NCBI GenBank assembly: GCA_028277405.1
Contig: JANQGH010000030.1
Coordinates: 1 to 64,000, forward strand
DNA length: 64,000 bases
DNA from: Alphaproteobacteria bacterium
Lineage (GTDB): Bacteria > Pseudomonadota > Alphaproteobacteria > DSM-16000 > Inquilinaceae
Direction: 5' to 3'
The notes below the pieces were generated by a model. That model was not told the DNA's origin. It was given only the letters and a program-made list of their open reading frames with translations, and did not search any database. The position numbers and the translations under genes were made by a program. The stretch's first letter is position 1. Every line of letters begins with the position of its first letter. Positions 34,056-44,290 of this stretch are shown here, piece after piece.

Positions 34056-35023
34056 GTCTCGCCGAAAAACCGCGCCAGCAGATCTTGCGAGGCCTTGGTC
34101 GGCGCCATCTCGCCGGCCGCGACCCTGGCCTCGGTCTCGGCGAGATCGTCGCGCACGCGGACGTTGCGGCGGAAGCGATCCATCAGGCTGTCGCCGATCT
34201 CATCCCACAGCCAGGACTTTGCCTGATCGGCCCGTCGCCGGTCGAACGCGCCGGCCTTGCGCGACAGGTCGGCGAAGCGGTTGATCGACTGCCAGACCTC
34301 GCCAATACCGACCGCGTTGATTGCCGATGTCTGCAGCACCGGAACCTGCCAGTCGACCATGGGCGACTGCAGCAGGGTGAGAGCCTGGGCGAAGTCGGCC
34401 GCCGACCGCGTTGCGGCCGCCTCCATGTCGCCATCCGCCTTGTTGATGACGACCAGATCCGCCAGTTCCATGATGCCGCGCTTGATGCCCTGCAACTCGT
34501 CGCCGCCGCCGGGCAGGAGCATCAGCAGGAACAGGTCGGTCATGCGCGCGACGGCCGTTTCCGACTGGCCGACGCCGACCGTCTCGACGATGACGATGTC
34601 GAAACCGGCGGCCTCGACCAGCATCATGACCTCGCGCGTGCGCCGTGCCACGCCGCCGAGCGTGCCGGCCGTCGGCGACGGACGGATGAAGGCCGACGGG
34701 TGGCGCGACAGGTTCTCCATGCGCGTCTTGTCACCCATGATCGAACCGCCGCTCAACGCCGAGGACGGATCGACAGCCAGAACCGCGACACGGTGGTCGC
34801 GGTCGACCAGATACTGGCCAAAGGCCTCGATGAAGGTGGATTTGCCGACACCTGGCACGCCGCTGATGCCGATGCGCAGGGCATCTCCGGTATCCGCTAC
34901 AAGGCGATCCAGCAATGCCGCGGCCTGCTCTCGATGGTCCTGGCGGCGCGATTCGACGAGCGTGATCGCACGCGCCAGAGCGCGACGGTCACCGCTGCAA
35001 ACGGCGTCCGCCAGCTCCGTCAT
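34052..35023 (-). CDS. meaB: methylmalonyl-CoA mutase-associated GTPase MeaB
   Basis: This G3E-family GTPase protects and reloads B12-dependent methylmalonyl-CoA mutase. The P-loop GISGVPGVGKSTF, switch regions AVDPSSALSGGSIMGDKTRM and IVETVGVGQSE, and the NKAD specificity motif are all present. The length from the ATG at 35023 is 323 residues, typical for MeaB. The mutase gene is 5 kb downstream at 40031-42184. The stop of the ABC exporter lies 28 nt upstream, so both may be co-transcribed. Confidence 0.95.
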   Translation of the reverse strand: MTELADAVCSGDRRALARAITLVESRRQDHREQAAALLDRLVADTGDALRIGISGVPGVGKSTFIEAFGQYLVDRDHRVAVLAVDPSSALSGGSIMGDKTRMENLSRHPSAFIRPSPTAGTLGGVARRTREVMMLVEAAGFDIVIVETVGVGQSETAVARMTDLFLLMLLPGGGDELQGIKRGIMELADLVVINKADGDMEAAATRSAADFAQALTLLQSPMVDWQVPVLQTSAINAVGIGEVWQSINRFADLSRKAGAFDRRRADQAKSWLWDEIGDSLMDRFRRNVRVRDDLAETEARVAAGEMAPTKASQDLLARFFGET

Positions 35024-35051
35024 CTCGCTTATTACGTCGGCCAAGCCCCGC

Positions 35052-36899
35052 CTACTCCGCAGCCGCGTCGGCGGCCGCCTCCCGCGCCTCTTGTTGTTGG
35101 CGCCACAGCGCGGCGTAGGCGCCATCCATGGCCAAGAGGTCGGCATGACGACCGCGTTCGACGATGCGACCGGCATCGAGCACGATTATCTCGTCCGCAT
35201 CGATGACGGTCGATAGCCGGTGGGCGATAACCAGGGTCGTCCGGCCGCTGCTGACCTCGCTGAGATTGGCCTGAATCTCCCGCTCCGTGTTCGTGTCGAG
35301 GGCGGACGTTGCCTCGTCGAACAGCAAGATGCAGGGCTGTTTCAGGATCGTCCGGGCAATGGCCACGCGCTGCTTTTCGCCGCCCGACAGTTTCAGGCCG
35401 CGTTCACCCACCGTCGTCTCATAGCCATCCGGCAGGCCCTCCACAAAATCATGGATCCGCGCCATGCGGGCCGCTTCCTCAATTTCGGCCCGGGTCGCAT
35501 TAGGGCGTCCGTAAGCGATGTTGTAATAGATCGTATCGTTGAACAGCACCGTGTCCTGCGGGACGATGCCGATCGCGGCGCGCAAACTCTGTTGCTGGAC
35601 CGTCTGGATGTCCTGACCGTCGATCAGGATGCGGCCGGCGTTGGGATCGTAGAACCGAAAGAGCAGCCGGCTGATGGTCGACTTGCCGGCACCGGTCGGC
35701 CCGACGATGGCGACCTTGCGGCCCGGCAGCACCTCAAAGCTGATGCCTTTCAGGATCGGGCGCCGCGCATCGTAGCCAAACGCCACGTCCTGGAACTGAA
35801 CGTGCCCGTCCGTCGCCCGCAAGGGTTGGGCGTCGGAGGCGTCCTCGATCTCCCGCTCCTGATCCAGCAGCGTGAACATGGCGTGGATGTCGACCAGGCT
35901 CTGCTTGATCGTACGATAGACGAAGCCGAAGAAGTTCAGCGGCTGGTAAAGCTGCATCAGGTAGGTGTTCACGACGACGAAATCGCCCACCGACATGGTG
36001 CCGGCAACGATGCCGCGCCCCGCCATGTACATCACCAGGGTCAGCCCGATCGCGATGATCACCGCCTGGCCGACATTCAACATCGACAGGGATTCCTGCG
36101 ATCGCACGGCCGCCCGCTGATAGCGGACCAGCGACTTGTCGAAGCGGTCGGCCTCGTGATCCTCATTGCCGAAATACTTGACGGTCTCGTAGTTCAGGAG
36201 ACTGTCGATCGCCTTGGTATTCGCGTCCTGGTCGCTCTCGTTCATGGCGCGGCGGAACTTCAGGCGCCATTCAGTGACGATCATGGTGAAGGCGATATAG
36301 CCGACCACCGTCACCATGGTGACGAAGGCAAACCAGAAATCGAACAGGCTCCAAAGGATCACCGCGACCAGCACGATCTCCAGCACCGTCGGCAGAATGT
36401 TGAACAGCATGAAGCTGAGCAGGCTTTCAATCGCCTTGGTGCCACGCTCGATGATGCGGTTCAGCCCGCCGGTCTGGCGTTCCAAGTGAAAGCGCAGGGC
36501 CAAGCGATGCAGATGGCGAAAGACGTTCAAGGCCGCGCTGCGTATGGCGTGCTGGGCAACCTTGGCGAAGATGGCATCGCGCAGCTGGGCAAAGGCCAGG
36601 CTGAGGACGCGGGCAATGCCGTAGGCCAGGATCAGGCCGACGGGCAGGTAGATCGCCAAGTTCGCCGGCTCGCCCAGCAGCGCTTCAGCCTGACCCGATT
36701 CACCCGTCAGCGCATCGACGGCGCCGCCATAGAAGACGGGGATGTAGACGGTGGCCACCTTGGCCAGAACCAAGGTGATGAGGGCCAGAACGACACGGAC
36801 ACGCATGCCCGTCTGGCCTTTCGGCCACAGATACGGCGCCAGGGACCGCACCGCATTCCAATCACGCGAGACCGAGCCCGCTGCCGAGTTATCACTCAT
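35052..36899 (-). CDS. ATM1-type ABC exporter (permease and ATPase)
   Basis: This 615-residue half-transporter has six helices and an ATPase domain with Walker A GPTGAGKST (400-408), signature LSGGEKQR and Walker B ILLFDEAT. The phrase DSLLNYETVKYFGNE (232-246) is a hallmark of the ATM1/HMT1 branch, so export of glutathione-based compounds for Fe-S cluster or metal homeostasis is likely. It forms homodimers in the inner membrane. Confidence 0.95.
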   Translation of the reverse strand: MSDNSAAGSVSRDWNAVRSLAPYLWPKGQTGMRVRVVLALITLVLAKVATVYIPVFYGGAVDALTGESGQAEALLGEPANLAIYLPVGLILAYGIARVLSLAFAQLRDAIFAKVAQHAIRSAALNVFRHLHRLALRFHLERQTGGLNRIIERGTKAIESLLSFMLFNILPTVLEIVLVAVILWSLFDFWFAFVTMVTVVGYIAFTMIVTEWRLKFRRAMNESDQDANTKAIDSLLNYETVKYFGNEDHEADRFDKSLVRYQRAAVRSQESLSMLNVGQAVIIAIGLTLVMYMAGRGIVAGTMSVGDFVVVNTYLMQLYQPLNFFGFVYRTIKQSLVDIHAMFTLLDQEREIEDASDAQPLRATDGHVQFQDVAFGYDARRPILKGISFEVLPGRKVAIVGPTGAGKSTISRLLFRFYDPNAGRILIDGQDIQTVQQQSLRAAIGIVPQDTVLFNDTIYYNIAYGRPNATRAEIEEAARMARIHDFVEGLPDGYETTVGERGLKLSGGEKQRVAIARTILKQPCILLFDEATSALDTNTEREIQANLSEVSSGRTTLVIAHRLSTVIDADEIIVLDAGRIVERGRHADLLAMDGAYAALWRQQQEAREAAADAAAE

Positions 36900-37020
36900 T
36901 GGCCATAAGCTAGGCGCGATTGGGTGATCGGAAAAGCCCCGAACCCGTACGCGCCCCGCGCATGGAAGGGGCGCACATGATCGTCGGCAGTTCCACCTGG
37001 TGCCATGCTATGCCTTGGCC

Positions 37021-37938
37021 ATGACCGACATTCGATCGCCAAGCCTGGCCGACATAGGGAAACTGGTCCTGCTCGGCGCGATCTGGGGATCGTCCTTTCT
37101 GTGGATTGGCATCGCGGTGGAGGATCTTCCGCCGTTTACCTTGGCCGCAGGCAGGCTGTTCATCGGCGGGCTGTTCCTGCTGTTGGTCGCGATTGCGACG
37201 GGACAACGGTTGCCCCACGGCTGGCGCGTTTGGCGACTGCTCGTGATCCTGAGCGCGCTTAACGCCGCGCTGCCCTTCGTGCTGATCAATTTCGGCCAGA
37301 CACGCGTCTCCGCCGGCAATGCCGCAATTCTGATCGGCGCGGGCCCGTTCGTGGCGCTGATGATCTCGCACTACTTCACCGGTGACGATCGGATCACCCT
37401 GGCCAAGGCGGCCGGTATGGCGCTGGGCTTCGCCGGTGTCGTCTGTCTGGTAGGCATCGACGCGCTGGGCGGTCGGGGCAATGCCGTTATCGGCCAATTG
37501 GCCATCGTCTGCGCGGCGGTGTCGTTCGCCGCATCCGGGCTGATAACGCGCTGGCTGGCACCCCTGCCGGTTCTCGTGAGTGCGGCCTGGGTCTTGATCC
37601 TCGGCGCCGGCTACATGGTGCCGATCGCGCTGGTGGTCGATCAGCCCTGGTCACGACAGCCTAGCTTGGAAAGCCTTGGGGCTCTTTTGATGCTGGCCCT
37701 TCTGGCGACCGCGCTGGCCTACCTGCTGCGCTATCAGATCATCCGCGAGGTCGGGGCCGTCTTCATGTCCCAAGTCGCCTATCTGGTGCCGATATTCGGG
37801 GTTGTGTGGGCCTGGATGTTCTTGGGCGAGCGGCCTGACCCGGCAGCCTATCTGGCTCTTTCCCTTATCCTGGTCGGCATCTATGTCAGTCGCCTGAGAC
37901 CAAAGCGTGGCAAATCGGCGGTTTCAACTTCCGGCTAA
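37021..37938 (+). CDS. EamA/DMT family transporter
   Basis: Ten hydrophobic helices in two EamA repeats are visible, with GAIWGSSFLWIGIA at the start of the first and a MSQVAYLVPIFGVVWAWMFLGE block in the second, which is the typical DMT signature. The length is 305 residues. It is likely an exporter or importer of a small metabolite; the substrate cannot be told from sequence. The gene is divergent from the ATM1-like exporter. Confidence 0.92.
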   Translation: MTDIRSPSLADIGKLVLLGAIWGSSFLWIGIAVEDLPPFTLAAGRLFIGGLFLLLVAIATGQRLPHGWRVWRLLVILSALNAALPFVLINFGQTRVSAGNAAILIGAGPFVALMISHYFTGDDRITLAKAAGMALGFAGVVCLVGIDALGGRGNAVIGQLAIVCAAVSFAASGLITRWLAPLPVLVSAAWVLILGAGYMVPIALVVDQPWSRQPSLESLGALLMLALLATALAYLLRYQIIREVGAVFMSQVAYLVPIFGVVWAWMFLGERPDPAAYLALSLILVGIYVSRLRPKRGKSAVSTSG

Positions 37939-38020
37939 AACGTCTTAGGCTAGGATAGCGTGGTTGCGGCCGTTTCGGAGTCACGGCGCTGGTGACCAGT
38001 TGAACCGACAGGAGATTGAT

Positions 38021-38329
38021 ATGGCGTCTTCGACAGAATCGGCAGAGCCAACAACCGAGAAGTCCGACAAGAAGGACGATATGGAAGCCCTGCGGGAGGA
38101 TCTCGACGCCCTTCGCGCAGACCTTTCGAAGCTGAGCAAGCATCTCGGCGGTACCGTGCGCGCGAAGGCGAAGGCGGCCTCGGATCAGGCATGGTCGGCA
38201 AAATCCTCCGCCGAGGAAGCGGCGAAGGAGCAAATCGACCGCATCGAGAAGGAGGTCGAGGCCCATCCCTGGCGGGCGCTGGGCATCGCCGTCGCGGTCG
38301 GTTTCGTCCTGGGCCGCATCGTCAAGTAA
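38021..38329 (+). CDS. DUF883 family (ElaB/YqjD-like) protein
   Basis: This 102-residue protein has a charged amphipathic helical part (EALREDLDALRADLSKLSKHLGG) and a C-terminal hydrophobic helix HPWRALGIAVAVGFVLGRI, the standard DUF883 layout. E. coli relatives anchor ribosomes to the membrane in stationary phase. An AGGAG site lies upstream of the ATG at 38021. The next gene starts 23 nt downstream and also has membrane helices, so the two are probably one operon. Confidence 0.92.
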   Translation: MASSTESAEPTTEKSDKKDDMEALREDLDALRADLSKLSKHLGGTVRAKAKAASDQAWSAKSSAEEAAKEQIDRIEKEVEAHPWRALGIAVAVGFVLGRIVK

Positions 38330-38352
38330 CGCGACCAGGCCAAATCGCCCCC

Positions 38353-38835
38353 ATGCCCATCAGGCTGCCTAAGCTGCGGCGCCAGGCCGAGCTGGAGACC
38401 CTTGCCCTGCGCCTGCGCGCGGAGCAGATGGCCAAGCGCGCGATCTTCTTCGCTGTCGCGTTGCTGCTGGCCGTGCTGGCGTTGATGGCCGCGATTACAG
38501 GGCTGATCGTCTGGCTGAGCCATGGCGTCGGCTTGGTCGCTGCCTGTTTCATCGGTGCCGGTGCCCTGGTCGTGATCGGCGGGCTGATCGTGGTTATCTC
38601 CGGGCCGGCAAGCGGCCAGCGGACGGCCGAGGTGGCCGAGCAGATGGCGCGCAGCGGCCGCCAAAGCCGCATCCGCGAGATGCGGCATTTAAGCCAACTG
38701 GCCACCACCATGGTCGCCGGGCGCGGCAAGGGGAAATGGGGCATCTTGATCGCACTTGGCCTCGGCTTTTTCATCGGCCTTGTGCAACGAGAAAGTGAAG
38801 ATGAAGAGCAAGACGAAGATATTGACGATCAATAA
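38353..38835 (+). CDS. small membrane protein downstream of DUF883, holin-like/unknown
   Basis: The 160-residue protein has two adjacent central helices (AIFFAVALLLAVLALMAAITGLIVWL and GVGLVAACFIGAGALVVIGGLIVVI), a basic middle and a third helix (WGILIALGLGFFIGLV), ending in a very acidic tail (EDEEQDEDIDD). This looks like the phage-holin-superfamily E/YqjE type often next to DUF883 genes, but I cannot be certain. The ATG at 38353 follows the DUF883 stop by 23 nt. Confidence 0.75.
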   Translation: MPIRLPKLRRQAELETLALRLRAEQMAKRAIFFAVALLLAVLALMAAITGLIVWLSHGVGLVAACFIGAGALVVIGGLIVVISGPASGQRTAEVAEQMARSGRQSRIREMRHLSQLATTMVAGRGKGKWGILIALGLGFFIGLVQRESEDEEQDEDIDDQ

Positions 38836-38941
38836 ACGCTAAGGCACTAACCAACGCCGATCTGCGGCTGCAGATTGTAACCCTTCCGTGTTAGCGTCCC
38901 CCCACTACAAGCCAAAATAACCAGACTGAACGAGGAAGCAG

Positions 38942-39967
38942 ATGACCAAAGTGACCCACGTCCTGGGGTTAGCGATACTCAGCGGCGGCCTTCTGGCCGG
39001 CACCGCTGTACTTCCGGCATCCGCCCAGGATTGTCCCACCACGAATGACGGCGTCTGCAACGAGCCCGATGTCGGCGACGCCACCTGCAAGGCCGGCACC
39101 GACACGGCCGACTGCAGTGCTGCCGCAACGCCCCCGGCCAGTGGTGGCGGTGATGACGCGATGGTCGAACAGCTTGCAGGCGCCGGATCGCTTTACGAGG
39201 CGTTCGAGCTGGCCTTGCCGTCCGCGCCGCCCGGCGCGATCTCGTACAGTTCGGCCGCGCCGATCGGCGAAAACGGCATCGAGTTTGTTGATTTGTTTTT
39301 CGCAGACGGTCCCGACGAAGTCGCCATCGACCGCCTGACGGTCAACAACGTCGACTGGCGCGCCATGTTGGACGAAGGCACGCCGACCTTCATGGACATC
39401 GTGGTCGAAGGGCTCAGCCTTCCGGTCGACGCCTTGGATCTCGACCCGATGGCTGAGTCGATGTTGGGCGACGTTATCTCGACCAATTTGAGCCTGTCTT
39501 ACACCATCGAAGGCACAGCGCTGAACATCGACCAAGCATCACTGGAGATGCAGGACCTTGGCGCCCTCGGCCTGACGCTAGCGGCCGACGGCGTCAATCC
39601 GAATGCCGGCGATCCGGGCGGCATGATGCTGGGATCGACGATTTCCAATGGCGAGCTGACCTTCCAGGACAACGGCCTGGTGGCCTTGATCCTGGACCAA
39701 GCCAGCCAGATGACCGGCATGGGCCCCGAGGAAACGGCGATGATGGCGGTGGCCCAGCTTCAGATGATGGGCGGACAAGCGACCAGCCCGGGCGCGCAAT
39801 CGGCCATGGAGGCGCTGACTGCGTTCTTGCAAGCGGCGCCCAACCCGGACGGCACGTTGACCATCTCGATGAACCCGTCGACACCGTTTAGCCCGCTGAT
39901 GCTGATGAGCGTCACCGACCCTGACGCGGCGGTGCAGTTGCTGGGCCTGTCGGCCAGCTATCAGTAG
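38942..39967 (+). CDS. secreted Cys-rich-headed protein, unknown
   Basis: After a signal peptide (about residues 1-28) comes a short cysteine motif, CPTTNDGVCNEPDVGDATC then CKAGTDTADC-like, which occurs in other alphaproteobacterial secreted proteins. The remaining about 280 residues are acidic, weakly repetitive and lipid-binding-like in pattern (GIEFVDLFFADGPDEVAIDRLTVNNV), and may form a beta-rich fold. I recognise no family for it. A good terminator follows at 39998-40029. Confidence 0.75.
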   Translation: MTKVTHVLGLAILSGGLLAGTAVLPASAQDCPTTNDGVCNEPDVGDATCKAGTDTADCSAAATPPASGGGDDAMVEQLAGAGSLYEAFELALPSAPPGAISYSSAAPIGENGIEFVDLFFADGPDEVAIDRLTVNNVDWRAMLDEGTPTFMDIVVEGLSLPVDALDLDPMAESMLGDVISTNLSLSYTIEGTALNIDQASLEMQDLGALGLTLAADGVNPNAGDPGGMMLGSTISNGELTFQDNGLVALILDQASQMTGMGPEETAMMAVAQLQMMGGQATSPGAQSAMEALTAFLQAAPNPDGTLTISMNPSTPFSPLMLMSVTDPDAAVQLLGLSASYQ

Positions 39968-39997
39968 ATCGCCAGCACAACCTTAGTCGGCAAAGAG

Positions 39998-40029
39998 CGC
40001 CGAGGTTCCAGGAGCCTCGGCGTTTTTTT
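39998..40029 (+). terminator. rho-independent terminator
   Basis: CGCCGAGG and CCTCGGCG form an 8-bp stem with a 9-nt loop followed by seven T residues. It ends the secreted-protein gene, just before the convergent stop of the mutase gene. Confidence 0.93.
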
Positions 40030-40030
40030 C

Positions 40031-42184
40031 TCACTCGGCGGCCTGAGCCCGATGGCCACTGATCAGGCCCAAGATCTCGGCGGCGGCCGCCGGGATGTTG
40101 GTGCCGGGGCCGTAGATCGCGCTGACACCCGCCTTCCTCAGGAAATCGTAGTCCTGCGGGGGAATGACGCCGCCGCAAACGACCAGGATATCATCCGCGC
40201 CCTGGTCTTTCAGGGCAGCGATCAGGGCCGGCACGAGGGTCTTGTGGCCGGCGGCCTGGGACGAGACGCCGACGATGTGGACATCGTTCTCGATGGCCTG
40301 GCGGGCCGCCTCCTCCGGCGTCTGGAACAGCGGGCCGACATCGACATCGAAGCCGATATCGGCAAAGGCGGTTGCAATCACCTTCGCGCCGCGATCATGG
40401 CCATCCTGGCCCATCTTGACGACGAGCAGGCGCGGCCGCCGCCCCTCCTCCTCGGCGAAGGCCTCGACCTCGGCCCGGATGCGGCGGAAGCCCTCGTCGC
40501 CCTCATAGGCCTTGGCGTAGACGCCGGAGACGGATTTGATCTCGGCCCGGTGCCGGCCATAGACTTTCTCCATCGCGTCAGAGATCTCCCCCACGGTGGC
40601 GCGCTGGCGCGCCGCCTCGATCGACAGCGCCAGCAGATTGCCGTCGCCTGACCGCGCGGCGTCGGTCAGGGCGGCGAGCGCCTTCTCGACCGCTTGCGGG
40701 TCGCGGTTGGCCCTGATCTTTTCCAAGCGCTTGATCTGGTTGCGCCGAACCTCGGTATTGTCGATGTCCAGCACCTCGACGGTGTCCGGTGTTTCCGGCC
40801 GATACTTGTTCACGCCGACGATCGTTTCCTCGCCCCGATCGATACGCGCCTGCTTGCGCGTGGCCGCCGCCTCGATACGCAGCTTCGGCATGCCCGAAGT
40901 AACGGCCTTGGTCATGCCGCCCAGCGCCTCGACCTCATCGATCAACGCTCGGGCCGCGTCGGCCAGCTCTTGCGTCAGGGCCTCGAGATAATAGCTGCCG
41001 CCAAGCGGATCGACGACGTTGGTGATGCCCGTCTCCTCCGCCAGGATGAGCTGGGTGTTGCGGGCGATCCGGGCGGAAAACGGTGTCGGCAGGCCCAGCG
41101 CCTCGTCAAACGCGTTGGTGTGCAGGCTTTGTGTGCCGCCCAGCACCGCGGCCAGCGCCTCGATGGTGGTGCGCACGACATTGTTGTAGGGGTCGTGCTC
41201 CGTCAGGCTGACGCCGGAGGTCTGGCAATGGGTGCGCAGCATCAGCGAGCGGCTGTCGGCCGGGCTGAAGTGCCGGGCCATCAGTTCCGACCACAGCAAC
41301 CTCGCGGCGCGCAGCTTGGCGACCTCCATGAAGAAGTTCATGCCGATGCCGAAAAAGAAGCTGAGGCGCGGCGCAAACCTGTCGACCTCGACGCCTTGCG
41401 AAGCCGCCGCCCGCACATATTCCAAGCCGTCGGCCAGCGTGAAGGCCAGTTCCTGCGCTGCCGTCGCGCCGGCCTCGTGCATGTGATAGCCGCTGATCGA
41501 GATCGAGTTGAACCGCGGCATATGCTCGGCGGTGTAGGTGATGATGTCCGCGACAATGCGCATCGACGGTTCGGGTGGGTAGATGTAGGTGTTGCGGACC
41601 ATGAACTCCTTCAGAATGTCGTTCTGAATGGTCCCGGACAGCTGGTCCTGCCGCACACCCTGCTCTTCGCCGGCCACGATGTAGCCCGCCAGCACCGGCA
41701 AGACGGCGCCGTTCATGGTCATCGACACGCTCATCTTGTCGAGCGGAATGCCGTCGAACAGGATCTTCATGTCCTCGACGGAATCGATCGCAACCCCGGC
41801 CTTGCCGACATCGCCGACGACACGCGGATGGTCGCTGTCATAACCGCGATGGGTGGCCAGATCGAATGCCACCGACAGGCCCATCTGACCGGCGGCCAGA
41901 TTGGCGCGGTAGAATTCGTTGGACGCCTCCGCCGTTGAGAAGCCGGCATATTGGCGGACCGTCCAGGGACGGTTGGCATACATTGTCGCCCGGACACCGC
42001 GCGTGAAGGGCGCAAAGCCGGGCAAACCGGCCGCCGCATCGTCACAGTCGGCGTCGGTGTAAAGCGGCTTGACGGCGATGCCTTCGGGCGTCTGCCAGGT
42101 CAGATCGTCGAGCGCGCGGCCCTTCAATTCGCCGGACGCCAAACGCCGCCAATCGTCAAGCGTCGGCCGCTTCGAATGCGCCAT
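40031..42184 (-). CDS. scpA: methylmalonyl-CoA mutase
   Basis: This B12-dependent enzyme interconverts (R)-methylmalonyl-CoA and succinyl-CoA. The 717-residue chain has the catalytic barrel first ([39 protein letters not shown], then [16 protein letters not shown]) and the C-terminal B12 domain with DGHDRG (base-off His ligand) and [17 protein letters not shown]. It is the large-subunit type; no separate small subunit gene is adjacent, so it may work as a homodimer. The MeaB GTPase is encoded nearby at 34052. Confidence 0.97.
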   Translation of the reverse strand: MAHSKRPTLDDWRRLASGELKGRALDDLTWQTPEGIAVKPLYTDADCDDAAAGLPGFAPFTRGVRATMYANRPWTVRQYAGFSTAEASNEFYRANLAAGQMGLSVAFDLATHRGYDSDHPRVVGDVGKAGVAIDSVEDMKILFDGIPLDKMSVSMTMNGAVLPVLAGYIVAGEEQGVRQDQLSGTIQNDILKEFMVRNTYIYPPEPSMRIVADIITYTAEHMPRFNSISISGYHMHEAGATAAQELAFTLADGLEYVRAAASQGVEVDRFAPRLSFFFGIGMNFFMEVAKLRAARLLWSELMARHFSPADSRSLMLRTHCQTSGVSLTEHDPYNNVVRTTIEALAAVLGGTQSLHTNAFDEALGLPTPFSARIARNTQLILAEETGITNVVDPLGGSYYLEALTQELADAARALIDEVEALGGMTKAVTSGMPKLRIEAAATRKQARIDRGEETIVGVNKYRPETPDTVEVLDIDNTEVRRNQIKRLEKIRANRDPQAVEKALAALTDAARSGDGNLLALSIEAARQRATVGEISDAMEKVYGRHRAEIKSVSGVYAKAYEGDEGFRRIRAEVEAFAEEEGRRPRLLVVKMGQDGHDRGAKVIATAFADIGFDVDVGPLFQTPEEAARQAIENDVHIVGVSSQAAGHKTLVPALIAALKDQGADDILVVCGGVIPPQDYDFLRKAGVSAIYGPGTNIPAAAAEILGLISGHRAQAAE

Positions 42185-42287
42185 GCTGCACGCGCCCCTC
42201 GATCATGGTCCATCGCCCCAACAGATGGGGACGGCTTGGATGCAGCGCACTATAGTCGTTTGAGGGTGACACCGTCCATTCCGGGCA

Positions 42288-43160
42288 CTACCAGACCAGC
42301 GAGCCGATCGCGTAGGTCGGGCGCGCCCCTTCCCGGCCGCCGGCCTCGGCGATGGCCCGGCCATCCGGCTTGCCGTCCCTCAAGAGTTCGTCGGCGTGAA
42401 TGCCGTGGGTGACGAACAGGCTGTCGAAGCCCATGGCGGCGGCCCCCCGAATGTCGGTCCGGAAACTGTCGCCGATCGCCAGAATTCGGGTCGGCTCCGG
42501 ATGACCCAAGAGTTCGAGGCAGCGATCGTAAACACCACGAGTCGGCTTGCCGTGGTAGATGACCGCGCCCCCGACCTTTTCATACCGCGCCGCAATCGCG
42601 CCGGCGCAGAGCCCCAGGCGCCCGCCGCGCATGACAACGAGATCGGGATTGGCGCATACCATGGGCAGCGATCGGTCCGCCGCCTCGGTCAACAGTTCCT
42701 CCAAATGCTCAACGGTTTCGTCCGGCGATCGGATGCCGCTGTTCAAGATAAAATCGGCGGTGGCCATGGTTGCCACCTTCTCGTAGGCCAGACCGTCGAC
42801 CACGTCGCCATCGCCAGCCCCCCCGATATGGAGAAAACGATCCCCCAGCGCCTTGTGGTCCTCGGTCGAGCGGTCGGCCAATGCCAAATAGGTCATTTCG
42901 CCGGACGACATCAGGTGGTCGTAGGCTTCGTCGTGCAGCCCCATGCCCTGAAGCCGAGATCGAACCGCCGGCAAGCGGCGCGGCACATTGGAAAGCAGGC
43001 AGGTCTGGCGGTCGCCGGCCCGCAGTCCGGCCAGCGCCTCGACAACGCCCGGATAGAGCCGGTCGCCGTCATGGATGACGCCCCAAAGATCGACGATGAA
43101 CGCGTCGTAATCGCGGGCGACCTCGCGGACGCCGGCGAGAATGGGAACCGGATCGGTCAT
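42288..43160 (-). CDS. TIGR01459 family HAD hydrolase
   Basis: The HAD nucleophile motif appears as FIVDLWGVIHDG, followed by SNVPRR (motif II) and GDSFRTDIRGAAAMGFDSLFV (motif IV), with the cap domain of the NagD-like class IIA type. The protein matches the TIGR01459 group found in alphaproteobacteria. The substrate is unknown. The ATG at 43160 is chosen over upstream in-frame starts because homologues begin at about this point. Confidence 0.92.
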   Translation of the reverse strand: MTDPVPILAGVREVARDYDAFIVDLWGVIHDGDRLYPGVVEALAGLRAGDRQTCLLSNVPRRLPAVRSRLQGMGLHDEAYDHLMSSGEMTYLALADRSTEDHKALGDRFLHIGGAGDGDVVDGLAYEKVATMATADFILNSGIRSPDETVEHLEELLTEAADRSLPMVCANPDLVVMRGGRLGLCAGAIAARYEKVGGAVIYHGKPTRGVYDRCLELLGHPEPTRILAIGDSFRTDIRGAAAMGFDSLFVTHGIHADELLRDGKPDGRAIAEAGGREGARPTYAIGSLVW

Positions 43161-43233
43161 GGCGGTACTGTTCGACAAGGGAGCGGGGGAGCCCATAGGT
43201 GGCGCGTCCGGTGCGACGCGGCAAGAGAGTTTC

Positions 43234-44283
43234 TTACAAGCCGCTGCCGACAGCATCGGCCAGGCAGGCGAATCCGTCGCGCTTTACGCACTCCGCCAAA
43301 TCCCGCTTGATCTCGGTCACCAGTCTGGGGCCGCGATAAGCCAGGGCCGTGTAGAGTTGAACCAAGGATGCACCCGCCTTGACCTTGGCGTAGGCATCCG
43401 CGCCGGACGCAACCCCGCCGACACCCACCAAGGGCAGGCGCTTTGCCGCGTGCCGTGCCACATCCGCCAGCAGGCGCGTCGACGCCTCCATCAAGGGCGG
43501 TCCGCTCAGCCCGCCGGCCTCGCCGGCCAGATGGCCCGGCAGGTCGTCCGGTCTGGCCACGGTCGTATTGGCAACGATCAGACCGTCCGCGCCCGAACCG
43601 AGGGCGACGCCGACTATGTCCGCCACGTCCTTATCCGTCAGATCCGGCGCGATCTTCAACAGGATCGGCGTCTCGGCCGACGCCTCGTCCCGTGCGGCCT
43701 GGGCAGCGGCAAGGATGGCGGCCAGCGGCGCCGCGCCCTGCAGGTCGCGCAGACCGGGCGTGTTGGGCGACGAGACGTTGATGACGAGATAGTCGGCAAG
43801 CGGGGCCAGGCGCCGCACCCCGTCGGCGTAGTCCTGCTCGGCGGACTGGCTGTCCTTGTTCTTGCCGATATTGGCGCCGACGATGCCGTCGGCGCGCCTG
43901 CTGGCCAGCCGGCGCTCGACAGCGTCGAGGCCGTGGCCGCTGAAGCCGATGCGGTTGATCAGCGCCTCGCGCTGATGCCAGCGCATGAGCCTTGGCTTTG
44001 GGTTGCCCGCTTGCGGCTGCGGCGTGACCGACCCGACCTCCACAAACCCGAAGCCCAGCCGCAGCATAGGGCCGAACACTTCGGCGTTCTTGTCAAAGCC
44101 GGCTGCCAGACCGATCGGATTGGGAAAGTGCCGTCCCCAGAGATCGATTGCCAGGATGGGATCGTCAGACGCGCCAACGCGCGGCCCCAGCCTCATCTTC
44201 AGAGCCCGCAAAGTCACATCATGCGCGGTTTCCGGGTTGAGCCTGTGAAGCAGCGGGCGGACGATGGGAAACAGATCGACCAT
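43234..44283 (-). CDS. pyrD: dihydroorotate dehydrogenase (quinone)
   Basis: Class 2 PyrD oxidises dihydroorotate to orotate at the membrane, passing electrons to quinone. The N-terminal membrane-association helices (VDLFPIVRPLLHRLNPETAHDVTLRALK) precede an FMN barrel with FGFVEVGSVTPQPQAGNPKPR, INRIGFSGHG, NVSSPNTPGLRDLQ and VGVGGVASG. The length of 349 residues is typical. It is 7 nt downstream of DUF952. Confidence 0.96.
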   Translation of the reverse strand: MVDLFPIVRPLLHRLNPETAHDVTLRALKMRLGPRVGASDDPILAIDLWGRHFPNPIGLAAGFDKNAEVFGPMLRLGFGFVEVGSVTPQPQAGNPKPRLMRWHQREALINRIGFSGHGLDAVERRLASRRADGIVGANIGKNKDSQSAEQDYADGVRRLAPLADYLVINVSSPNTPGLRDLQGAAPLAAILAAAQAARDEASAETPILLKIAPDLTDKDVADIVGVALGSGADGLIVANTTVARPDDLPGHLAGEAGGLSGPPLMEASTRLLADVARHAAKRLPLVGVGGVASGADAYAKVKAGASLVQLYTALAYRGPRLVTEIKRDLAECVKRDGFACLADAVGSGL

Positions 44284-44290
44284 TGCGCCT

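Noticed and set aside
42185..42287. Possible cobalamin riboswitch before the methylmalonyl-CoA mutase
   Set aside because: The 103-nt gap is too short and lacks the B12 box; the mutase uses B12 but B12-use genes are seldom riboswitch-controlled.
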